Shown here piece by piece: positions 44,896-54,500 of a stretch of DNA of 57,831 bases (position 1 is the stretch's first letter; the number at the start of each line of letters is the position of its first letter). The stretch covers positions 159,828 through 217,658 of the forward strand of contig NZ_BNAI01000004.1 of the NCBI RefSeq assembly GCF_014653215.1. Direction: 5' to 3'. A program made the position numbers and the translations under genes. Under the pieces are notes generated by a model that worked only from the letters and a program-made list of their open reading frames with translations, was not told the origin of the DNA and searched no databases. This DNA is from Pseudolysinimonas yzui. Lineage in GTDB: Bacteria > Actinomycetota > Actinomycetes > Actinomycetales > Microbacteriaceae.

Positions 44896-45999
44896 ATGCG
44901 CCGCCTCCTCCTCGTCGTCGGTCTCACCGCGACGCTCGCGCTCACCGGCTGCGGGGTCGCGAACCCGGTCACCTCGCCGGGAACCCCCGCGCCGACGCCG
45001 TCGGAATCGGTCGGGCAGGTGCAACCCGCGGGCCACCCGTTCGACGTCGCGACGGGGCTCACGGCGCCGTGGTCGATCCTGCGTATCTCCGACGAGACGC
45101 TCATCTCGCAACGTGACGACGGCCGCATCCTCCGGGTCGCCTCCGACGGCTCGACGACCGAGGTGGGCGTCGTACCGGACGTCGCGTTCGGCGGCGAGGG
45201 CGGGCTGCTCGGGCTGGCGTATCTCGCCGACGGTGATGGGGCGTGGGTCTACGCCTACCTCACCTCGGCGACCGACAACCGCATCGTGCGGATGCCGTAC
45301 GACGACGGCGAGTTCGGCGAAACCGAGGTGGTGCTCACCGGGCTCGCGAAGGCCGGCAACCACAACGGCGGACGCATCGCGTTCGGCCCCGACGGCATGC
45401 TCTACGCGACGGTGGGCGACGCCGCGGCGCCCGGCCTCGCGCAAGACCCGGCATCGCTCAACGGCAAGATCCTGCGGATGACGCCCGAGGGCGACGTGCC
45501 CGACGACAACCCGACGCCCGGCTCGTTCGTCTACTCCCTCGGGCACCGCAACCCGCAGGGGCTCGCCTGGGACGCCGACGGGCAGCTGTGGGCCGCCGAG
45601 TTCGGCCAGAACACCTGGGACGAGTTCAACCGCATCGAACCCGGAGCCAACTACGGCTGGCCGGTCGTCGAAGGCCAGACCGGCGACCCGCGATTCGTCG
45701 ACCCGGTGCTGCAGTGGGCGACCTCCGACGCGAGCCCGAGCGGGCTCGCCTACGTCGACGGCACCTTCTTCCTGGCCGCGCTCAAGGGTGAGCGGGTGTG
45801 GGCGATCTACGTCGCCGACGACGGCACCGCGGGCGCGACCCCGTGGTTCGTCGGCGAGTTCGGGCGCATCCGGGACGTCGCGGCCGGCCCCGACGGCAGC
45901 CTCTGGTTCCTCACCAACAACACCGACGGACGGGGCGACCCGCGCGACGGCGACGACCGCCTGATGCAGGTGCGGCTCGTGCCGCTCGTGGAGGGCTGA
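44896..45999 (+). CDS. secreted lipoprotein, PQQ-type glucose/sorbosone dehydrogenase family
   Basis: A 367-residue lipoprotein: signal peptide with lipobox LTGC (Cys20), a Pro/Ser/Thr linker, then a six-bladed beta-propeller with family motifs GGEGGLLGLAY, HNGGRIAFGPDGMLYATVGD and SLGHRNPQGLAWD. The protein should be anchored on the outer face of the membrane and oxidise a sugar; cofactor and substrate are inferred from the family. It lies 9 bp after the spermidine-synthase-like gene. Confidence 0.88.
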   Translation: MRRLLLVVGLTATLALTGCGVANPVTSPGTPAPTPSESVGQVQPAGHPFDVATGLTAPWSILRISDETLISQRDDGRILRVASDGSTTEVGVVPDVAFGGEGGLLGLAYLADGDGAWVYAYLTSATDNRIVRMPYDDGEFGETEVVLTGLAKAGNHNGGRIAFGPDGMLYATVGDAAAPGLAQDPASLNGKILRMTPEGDVPDDNPTPGSFVYSLGHRNPQGLAWDADGQLWAAEFGQNTWDEFNRIEPGANYGWPVVEGQTGDPRFVDPVLQWATSDASPSGLAYVDGTFFLAALKGERVWAIYVADDGTAGATPWFVGEFGRIRDVAAGPDGSLWFLTNNTDGRGDPRDGDDRLMQVRLVPLVEG

Positions 46000-46001
46000 C
46001 C

Positions 46002-46502
46002 ATGGCGGAGCTCGACCGGGTTCGGCGCTGGGCGGATGCCCTCATCGCCCTGCACCTCGACGCGACGTGGACGTTCGGGTTCGACCACGCACGCACGCGG
46101 GCCGGGCTGTGCGACTACCGCGCGAAGCGCATCACGGTGTCGCGTCACCTGGCGGCTCGCTATGAGGACGACGAGATCCACCAGGTGCTGCTGCACGAGG
46201 TCGCGCACGCCCTGGCCGGCCCGGGCGCGGGTCATGGGCCGCGGTGGAAGAAGGTCGCCGCGGAACTCGGCTACGAGGGCAAACGGCTGCACGGGGGCGC
46301 GATCGCCGACGATCTCGCCACCTGGATCGGCACCTGCCCGAACGGGCACACCCACTACCGTTACCGCAAACCGGCCCGGGCGCTGTCGTGTGCGAAATGC
46401 TCGCGCACGTTCGACACGAGATTCCAGATCGCGTGGCTCCACCGCGACGACGCCGGTAACCCGCAAACTGAGTTACATGAATCCGAGCTGCAAGGCGGCT
46501 GA
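46002..46502 (+). CDS. SprT-like zinc-metallopeptidase domain protein
   Basis: A 166-residue protein with the metal site HEVAHALAGPGAGHGPRWK (HExxH, third ligand in GHG) and a C-terminal zinc-ribbon-like part with C-x-N-G-H and CAKC. Similar proteins are annotated SprT-like. The start ATG 46002 lies 2 bp after the previous stop. Substrate unknown. Confidence 0.82.
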   Translation: MAELDRVRRWADALIALHLDATWTFGFDHARTRAGLCDYRAKRITVSRHLAARYEDDEIHQVLLHEVAHALAGPGAGHGPRWKKVAAELGYEGKRLHGGAIADDLATWIGTCPNGHTHYRYRKPARALSCAKCSRTFDTRFQIAWLHRDDAGNPQTELHESELQGG

Positions 46503-47072
46503 GTGAGCACCGGGCAGTGGCTGATCGCCCCCGAAGGCATCAGCTGGTTCTTCGACGCCGGCGCCGACTGCCTCGACTTCGCCGCGGCCCCCGAGCCGGT
46601 GCACGCCCGCGACCTGGGCGAGTGGCTCGCCCAGCGCTACGACCGGCTGGATGCCGGTGAGGCATCCGACCGCGACCTCGCCGACGCCCTCGCCCTCCGC
46701 GCGGCGATCGACCGGCTGGCGACCGCCGCCGCCGACCGGCAGTCGCTCGACCCCGACGACGTCGACACGATCAACCTGTTCGGCGCGACGCCCGACATCC
46801 CTCCCGCTCTTGCCGGCGGTCGCCGACAGGCCGGGGCCGGGAGGCTGCGGATCGGGCAGGTGCTGTCGACGCTCGCCCGCGACGCGATCGCGATCCTCTC
46901 GGTCGAGCCGGAACGCATCCGCCGCTGCGACGCCGACGACTGCCGCCGGGTGTTCCGCGACGAGTCGCGCACCGCCAACCGGCGCTGGTGCTCGATGCAG
47001 CGCTGCGGCAACCGCGCGAAGGTGCGGGCGCACCGCGCTCGGCAGGCGGCTAGCGCGACTCCCGAGCACTGA
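46503..47072 (+). CDS. CGNR zinc-finger domain protein
   Basis: A 189-residue protein. The N-terminal part (about 1-130) is the ABATE-type domain that precedes the zinc finger. The C-terminal finger has C-DADDC near 143-147, RRWCSMQRCGNRAKVRAHR, the CGNR signature, suggesting DNA binding and a regulatory role. Start GTG directly follows the SprT-like stop (TGAGTG). Its end overlaps the convergent ComB-like gene by 23 bp. Confidence 0.88.
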   Translation: MSTGQWLIAPEGISWFFDAGADCLDFAAAPEPVHARDLGEWLAQRYDRLDAGEASDRDLADALALRAAIDRLATAAADRQSLDPDDVDTINLFGATPDIPPALAGGRRQAGAGRLRIGQVLSTLARDAIAILSVEPERIRRCDADDCRRVFRDESRTANRRWCSMQRCGNRAKVRAHRARQAASATPEH

Positions 47073-47499
47073 CCGAGGCGTTGACGAGGTGCTTCGTCGC
47101 GTTGCGGAGGCCCGTGTAGGCGGCAGCAGCTGCGGCGGCCTCGGGTGACTGGTGGTCGATCCCGACCTCGGCGATCGCGTCGATGACCGCACCGGCGCCG
47201 AGCAGGTCTTCGACGGCAAAGCGCAGCGACCCATCGGGTTGGGTCGCGCCCGCCGCGACCACGGCGATGCGGAACCGTCCGCCCAGCTCCTCCTGCCGCG
47301 CGAGACACCACCGGGCGAACTCCGGCGCCTCGGCGAGGGACGTCACCCGCGCGCCCTCGGGCACGGGTTCGGCGCCGATCTCGTCGATCCACGCCACGAC
47401 ATCCGCGTCGACGGAGACGGCCGCCGCGCCGGCGGCACCCCACTCGAAGCGCACCTGGTAGCTGGTCTGACTGCGGGGAACGGGTACGGCGTCGGTCAC
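47050..47499 (-). CDS. ComB-like (2-phosphosulfolactate phosphatase family) protein, tentative
   Basis: A 149-residue soluble protein. SLRFAVEDLLGAGAVIDAI at about 100-118 resembles the C-terminal motif of ComB-family phosphatases and VSVDADVVAWIDEIG the first strand, but the catalytic residues of true ComB are not recognisable. No coenzyme M genes lie near. Family name is tentative; function unknown. It overlaps the EVE gene by 4 bp and the CGNR gene tail to tail. Confidence 0.5.
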   Translation of the reverse strand: MTDAVPVPRSQTSYQVRFEWGAAGAAAVSVDADVVAWIDEIGAEPVPEGARVTSLAEAPEFARWCLARQEELGGRFRIAVVAAGATQPDGSLRFAVEDLLGAGAVIDAIAEVGIDHQSPEAAAAAAAYTGLRNATKHLVNASVSARESR

Positions 47500-47942
47500 G
47501 GAACGAGCGTATCGGCGCCCATCTCGTGCGCGATGACGCCGAAGTCGTGAGGGGTGAGCTCGAGTAGACCGCGGCGCATGAGCCAGCCCCAGTTGGGCGT
47601 GTCTCGGGTGAGTTCGAGCACGGGCAACAGCGGGGCGATGGGCACCTCGGCGATGCCCTCGAGGTACTCGACCCGGCGACGCCAGGGGCGCACGTCACCC
47701 TTGTCGCCCATCATCATCGCGGCACCCTGCCAGGGATCACCGTCGGCCACGACGCCGATCGCGGTGAACGAGCGCAGAGCCGCACCCGACGGATAGACGT
47801 CGAGCGGCGAGTAGTAGACGAGGCCGTCACCGGGACTCATGCGGGCGATCCCCGCGCGGGCGCCGTGCTTCACCTGCGCGATGCCCTGCTCCACTCCGCG
47901 ACGCACGTGGTCGCGATGCACCACTGCGAGCCAGTACCTCAT
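47496..47942 (-). CDS. EVE-domain protein
   Basis: A 148-residue protein with the EVE/PUA-like fold: MRYWLAVVHRDHVRRGVEQG at the start, GDGLVYYSPLDV and a DDFGxIAxEMG-like end (PHDFGVIAHEMG). EVE proteins bind modified bases in DNA or RNA; here that is inferred. Start ATG 47942; the longer upstream frame overlaps the divergent SRPBCC gene. Confidence 0.8.
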   Translation of the reverse strand: MRYWLAVVHRDHVRRGVEQGIAQVKHGARAGIARMSPGDGLVYYSPLDVYPSGAALRSFTAIGVVADGDPWQGAAMMMGDKGDVRPWRRRVEYLEGIAEVPIAPLLPVLELTRDTPNWGWLMRRGLLELTPHDFGVIAHEMGADTLVP

Positions 47943-47999
47943 CCGGAAAGTCTGCTCCCGACCGGTGACACGGCGCGGCGGGCGACGCAGACTGGGGAG

Positions 48000-48485
48000 A
48001 TGCGGGTCGTTCTGAAATTCGAACTCGACGCCTACCCCGACGAGGTGTGGGCAATCCTGCACGACCCGATCGCCCTCGGCGAGGTCGTCGCGCCGCTGAT
48101 CGAGCTCGAGCCGGTCGGCCACCGCCGGTTCCCTCCGACCTGGAAGACCACCCGCGCCCCGGGCGACCACCTGGTGCGGCTGCGGGTGTTCGGCCTCGTC
48201 CCGATCGGTGACCAGCGCATCCGGTTGTCGACGTCGCGGCGCGGCGACGCACGCATCCTCGAGGACTCGGGTGGGCCGGTCTCGGGGGTGCTCGGGCTCA
48301 CGAAGCACTGGCGGCACCGGATGGCGGTGTCACCGCTGCCGGGCGGGCGCACCCTCTACCGCGACCGGCTCGACATCTCGGCCGGTGTGCTCACCCCGCT
48401 GGCCTGGATCGCGGCCTGGGTGTTGTGGCAGTACCGGGCGATCGGCATCCGTCGGGTGATCGCGGGGCGCACGCAGCGCGGGTGA
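48000..48485 (+). CDS. SRPBCC-like lipid-binding fold protein
   Basis: A 161-residue protein starting MRVVLKFELDAYPDEVWAIL, a typical SRPBCC/polyketide-cyclase-like opening, followed by alternating beta strands and the end LTPLAWIAAWVLWQYRAIG, which is hydrophobic enough for a membrane contact. It may bind a lipid or small ligand. Start ATG 48000 is divergent from the EVE gene. Confidence 0.65.
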   Translation: MRVVLKFELDAYPDEVWAILHDPIALGEVVAPLIELEPVGHRRFPPTWKTTRAPGDHLVRLRVFGLVPIGDQRIRLSTSRRGDARILEDSGGPVSGVLGLTKHWRHRMAVSPLPGGRTLYRDRLDISAGVLTPLAWIAAWVLWQYRAIGIRRVIAGRTQRG

Positions 48486-48491
48486 GCCGCA

Positions 48492-48526
48492 CCGCCCCGT
48501 GACCTGGGACGGAGGTCACGGGGCGG
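48492..48526. terminator. bidirectional terminator between convergent genes
   Basis: A perfect 14-bp stem CCGCCCCGTGACCT/AGGTCACGGGGCGG with a 7-base loop, placed between the SRPBCC end and the giant surface-protein end. Confidence 0.75.
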
Positions 48527-48546
48527 GCTCACCCCAGGCGAAGCGC

Positions 48547-51500
48547 CTAGGGGTTTCTGCGGCCGGCGATCGCCGGTCGACGCCGGGAGGCGACGAGAAG
48601 CCCTCCCGCTCCGAGGAGCGTCATCGCGATCACCGAGCCCAGCATCGGCGAAGCGCCGGTCAGCGCCAGCGTCGTCATCACGACCGCACTGTCTTGCAGC
48701 GCGAGGGTGGTGAGCGTGCCGGTGCCGCCGGTGAAGATGCCGCGGGTCGGCAGCTCGTACGCGGTCAACCGGGCCGTGTTCACGACGGCGCCCCCGGGTG
48801 CCGACGGACTCAACTGAACCTCGAGCACGACATCCGGCGCCTGCTCTCCGGCACCGAGGTCGCGGTCGAGTTCGCAGGTGATCGTGCCGCCGTAGCCGTT
48901 CGGCAGTCGATCGGTGACGACGCAGTCCACCCACGCCGGGTCGCCCGCGTGCGCGGGGGCGTCGGCGGTGACGGAGAGGAGCCGCAACACCTCGGGGACC
49001 TCGTCGATGAGCGTGACGTCGGTCACGCCTCCTCGACCCGAGTTGCCGACCTGCATCGTGTAGCCGAAGGTGTCACCGGCCGCGAGGTGGTTCGTCGACG
49101 CGGTCTTCGACATCCACAGCTCCGACGGCAGATCGTCGGGCGTCTCGGCGCAGTCGGGGCTGGCCGGCGGGTAGTCGATCGCGACCGTCGTGGTCGGGTT
49201 GATCACGAACTCCACCGATGCCCCCGACCGCAGCCCGTAGCTGGGCAGAGTGGGGTCGAGCACGAGGTTCTCCCACTCGGGGGTCTCCCCCGCGAGGGCG
49301 GGGCGCCAGCCGGGCCAGGCGATGCCGTCGCCGTTCGCGTCGATCGCGGCACCCGGGAAGAGCAGGCGCCCGGCCACCGTGCCATCGGTGGCGATCTCGA
49401 TCTCGTCGGTCTGCACGATGTCGCCGCCCGAGCCGCGCCAGATGACGTTCATGGTGCGACCCGACACGTCGAGGTTGTGGGCGTCGACGGTGTAGTCCAG
49501 CCACGGCGCATCCTGCACGCATTCGGTGAAGGCGTCGACCGCCAGCCACTTCACCGGGGTCGACACGGTGTCGTCGTCGCCCGCCACCACGTAGGTCGTC
49601 GAGGTGACGACGGCGGTGTTGGCGATCGCGTCCTGGGCGACCTCCGGGTGCAGGGTCGCGGTGTAGCCGATCAGCGGAGCGGTCGCCCCCACCGGTAGCG
49701 TCGTGTCGAGCACGCACTCCAGGGTTCCGCCGTAGCCGTCTCCGTCGCGGCCGGTCACGTCACAGGTCCAGTCGGTGGCGTCGATGCTCGACGCGTCGAC
49801 GTCGAGGTCGGCGTCGAGGTCGTCGGTGATGGTGACTCCCCCGGCTTCGACATCGCCGACGTTCGCGACCGAGATCTCGTAGTGCAGCAGCTCCCCGCCC
49901 TGCACGAGGGTCTCGTCGACGGTCTTCTCGACGTCGAGCTCGCCGGTGAGGAAGTGGTTGGTGACGGTGACGACGGCCGGCCCGTCGGCGGCGGCCGGGA
50001 TGACGACCGCACCGCTGTCGGTGGAGACCTCGCTGGTGATCGCGAGGCCGGCATCCGTCTCGGTCACCGTGCACGAGGCGCCCTGCAGGATGTCGTCCAC
50101 CGTCACGGTGTAGTCGGGCGCCGCGAGGGTCTGCGTCGCGTCGCCGCCGAGGTCGAGCTCGTACCAGGTGCCGTCACGGTCGATGCCGCAGGCGACCTCG
50201 ACCTCGAAGGGCCCGACCGCGAAGTCTTCAGCACCTTCGGCGATGTCGCGCACCTTGTCGATGCGCAGCGACCCGGTCGCGAAGTAGTTCTCGATCTGCA
50301 CGACGCTTTCGCCGTCGGCCGGGATCGTGCTCGGCGACGGAGCGGATACCGCGTGATGCGTCGCGGCGCCGGCCTGGGTCTCGGTGACGGTGCAGTCGGC
50401 TCCGGCGATGAGGCCGGTGACGGTCGCGGTGTAGCCGTTGCCCGCGGTCAGCGCCACGAGCCCTGCGTCGGGCAGCGGGATGACGAGGTCGGTCTCACCC
50501 GGACGGTCCCAGGTGCAGACGACCTGGGCCTCGAAGGGCCCCGTGCCGTAGAGCTCCCAGGCGCCGGTGCGCTCCTTGTCGATGCGCAGCGTTCCGACAT
50601 CGAAGCGGTTGGTGAGCACGGTGTTCGTCGTGCCGGTGGTGATCGTCACCGACCGGTCGGCCGCGGCGACGGTCGCCCCGCCGGCCTGCGTCTCGCTGAT
50701 GGCGCACGAGGTGCCGACCGGGAAGTGCGGGGTCAGCAGCTCGGTGTCGCCGTCCTGGAGCGTGAAGGTGCCGTCGAACAGGGTCTGCCCGTCGTAGCTG
50801 CATTCCACCGCGACGTCGAATTCGCCGTCGCCGTACTCGGTGGCGCCGGTGACCTCCTTCGTGACCGAGAGGCGGCCGCTCGCGTACGTGTTGGTCGCGG
50901 TGACGACGTACTCCGCGTCGGTGCCGAGGGTGACGGTGTACGGGGCGTTCTCGGCGACGGTCGTCGTGGACCCGCTGCCGACCCGCATCCCGATCGTGGT
51001 CGCGCCGTCGGAGTCGGCTTCGCGCACCACGCAGCGCGCGGTGACCGGGATGCCGGTGACGGTGTGCGAGTCGGTGTCGGCCAGGGTGAAGGATGCGTCG
51101 TCCGCGGCGAGCGGCACGGTGAGCGTCGTCGTGCCGGTGTCGACGGTGCAGGCGAGCGTGAAGTCGAACGGGCCGAACGCGCCGACGGTCGCGGTCGTCG
51201 AGACGGCCTTGGTGACCGTGAGCGAGGTCTCGCCGTAGGAGTTGGTGATCGTGGCGATCTGCGCCGACGGCACGGCGACTGCCGACGAGGCGGCCTGCGC
51301 GACCGCGAGCGTCGCCCCCGACGCGCCGGCCGGCGAGTAGCTGGTGGCGCTCGCGCCCGTCGTCGTCTCGACGATCTCGCAGACGGAGCCGACCGGGATG
51401 CCGTCGATGCGGGCCGTGTACGGGGTGGCGGAGCCCGCCGACAGCGTGAGGGCACCCGACGCGGGCAGCACGACGGCGACCCCCTCGACCTCGCAGCTGG

Positions 51501-54500
51501 CGGTCGCGGCGAACGAGGTCGGGGCGTAGGCGGCGGAGGTTCCGGTGATCTGCTTGACGACCTGGATCGGGCCGCTGGCGAGCTGCACGCCCGCGCGCAC
51601 CGGTTCGACCCGGCGGTCTTCGTAGCCCGCGCCGAACTCCGCGTAGACGCCGAAACTGTTCCACGCACGCGGCGTGCCGAGCGGGGCCGTGACCGGCGCG
51701 CGGCCGTCGCCGAGCGACGTCGTCGGCAGGTTGACCGTCTCGTAGGTGATCGCGAGGGTCGTCGCCGGATCCATCCCGCCGTCGGGGAACGCGAAGTTCA
51801 CCCGGATGGCCGTGACCGACGGGTAGGACGCCGTCGGGAACGACGGGCCCGACTGCCAGGTGGCGGTGCTGCAGGTCGAGTCGGTGAGGTAGCTCGGGCA
51901 CGGGTTGGCGGTCGTGGTGACTTCCCACGTGAAGGTGCTGCCGCCCGTGGTGTCGGTGAGCAGGTTCACCTCACCGGCGAACGCCGGACGGAAGGTGGAG
52001 CCGCGTGACGATCCGGTGCCGAGGTAGGTGTCGCCGGTGCGGGGCAGCACGTCGACGATGGTGGCGTCGGTCGCCACGACGTTGCCGCCGTTGGTGAACT
52101 GCAGCTTCCACAGGTCGGTGCCGCCGATCACGCTGTGGGCGGCGCACGGGTTGCGGTAGAAGCCCTGGCTGTCGGCCACGCACGCGGTCGCGGCGTTGGT
52201 CACGTTGACCGCGCCGGTCGTCGAGACGCCGAGTTCGTCGACATCCCCCTTGACGCCCTTGAACGAGCTGATCGCCGAGGCGGCGATGGTGCGCAGGTCG
52301 TTGCTCGTGCGGCAGCCCGAAGCTCCGACCGAGGTGACGCCCTCGCCGTTGCCCGAGGTGTTGGTGCACGCCGACAGCACGCGGTCGCTCGAGAAGGTCA
52401 TCCGGTTGACGACATCGCCGTAGGTGGCGGCCAGGCCCGGCGCGACCTGCAGGGGCACGACGATCGTGTACTCCTCGTTCGGCGCGAGGCGCGAACCGTC
52501 GGGCCAGGCGAACGACAGGGTGCGGGCGACGTCGTCGTAGACGACCGTCACGCCCGTGGTCGGCAGGATGCCGCCCGCGCTCGTCGAGTAGGTGATCTCA
52601 CTCGTCGGGTCGAACAAGAGCGGGCCGCCGGTGGGCAGGCTCGCGTCGACCGGCAACTGGTCGAGCACCGTCGGGTTGTCGAGGTAGCCGGTGCCGGTGT
52701 TGGTGACGACGAGCGACCAGTCGAGCGTGATGCCGGCGGGCGTCTCCTTCTCGGGCGTGCGCTTCTCGACATCGACGCGGAAGGTTCCCGGGTCGAGGGT
52801 GATCGAGCGGTCATAGCTGTCGGTGCGCACCCCGAGCCACGGGTGCGTCGCCGAGGCGGTAGCGGTGTTCGTGACGGTGCTGGGGAAGGCGATCGCCGCC
52901 CCGTCATCGAGATGTGCGGCGCGCAGGCGCACCACGAAGCGGATGGTCGTGCTCCAGCCCGCAGCCGGAGCGGTGGTCGAGAACAGCGAGCCGTCGGCCT
53001 TGACGAACACGACGCGCAGCGCCGTCACCTGCGAGGTGGTGATGCCCGCAGGCAGGGCGGGGCTGCCGGCGACGGCGGTGCCGAGCGTCCAGGTGCTGGA
53101 GCCGCCGAGCTGCACGTCGACGCGCACCCGGTTGGCACCCGAGGGCAGGGTCGCGCTCGTGAAGGAGCGCAGCTCGAAGGTGTCCCAGAAGTCGGCGTCG
53201 AGGTCTTCGACGACGACTTCTGTGGTCGACGCGGTCGAGGTCGCCTGGTTGGCCGTCAGCGTCACCGTGACGTCGGTCGCGCGATCCTTCTCGAGGATGC
53301 TCGACTGCGAGTACGACTTGCCGACGTCGATCGACAGGCTCGCGTCGACGAGGCTGACCGATGCGCTGCGCGAGTCGTAGGCCGCGGCGCCGGAGTCGTC
53401 GAGCACGCCGTCCCAGACCTGCGCGAAGGCCGAGTTCACGACCGTCGCCGGCCCGACCAGGGTCGTCGGCTGCGAGCGCAGGTACTGCCGCAACCGGGTG
53501 TCGAGTCGCAGCGTCGCGGTGGCGCCGCTCACGATCGATCCGCCGTCGGCCGTCGACGTGCCGGAGTAGAGGGCGCTCACCCCGACCACGTCGGCGAGCG
53601 CCGTCGAGGTGAGGGCGAGCGCGGCGGTCAGCGACATCGACTGGGTCGTGCCGTCGGCCTTCCAGAGGATGACGGTCGAGACGGCGGGGTCGATGCCGGA
53701 GTTGGCGCTCAGCACCACGTCGATGTCGCGGATCGTGAAGTACTCGAACGGGTTGGTCGCCGGGTCGTAGGTCGCGCCGGTGTACGGGTTGACCGTCCAG
53801 CCGTCGGTACCGCCGGTCGTCGCGTGCACGCAGTCGCCGACCGTCGCGGTCGTGCACGGCATCTGGTCGGTGACCCGCAGGTGCCAGGCGCGCGAGACGG
53901 AGTCGTTGCTCGCGACCATCTCGAAGCGCACGTTCGGATAGCCCGACGCGGCCACGTCGCCCGGGTACGGGATCGCGATCGGCGTGGAGATGACCGACCC
54001 GCTCGTGGTCTTCACGGTCTTGCTGAGCCCGAGATCGGGGGTCGGGTCGAGCAACAGGATGGTGTCGCCGCTCGAGCCGCTCACGGCATCCAGGTGCAGC
54101 GTCGCGGTGTTGTGCACCTCGCCGAGTTCGACGGTGTTGTAGGTGCGATCGGCCGTCACCCACGGGTCGGTCGGGTCGGTCATCGCGCTCGCGTCCCGCA
54201 CGCGGTTGCGCAGCTCGAAGATCAGGTCGAAGCGCCGGGTGTCGGGTCCGCTCGCGACGCCCGACCCGACGGGCGGGGCGAGCGGGTCGCCGGTGCGCGC
54301 GGCGGCGTACTCCGCGAAGGTCACGCGGACGCCGAGGGCATCCTGCCGCTGCTGGGTGGTGAGGGTGTAGCCGAGGAAGCCGCCCTCACAGCGCGAGACG
54401 GGCGCACACGCGGAGCTGTAGATCGACACCCAGCCGTCGGCCGCGGTATAGATCTCGATGTCCGCGATGCGGTCATACGCGATGAGCGGGTCGATCGTCG

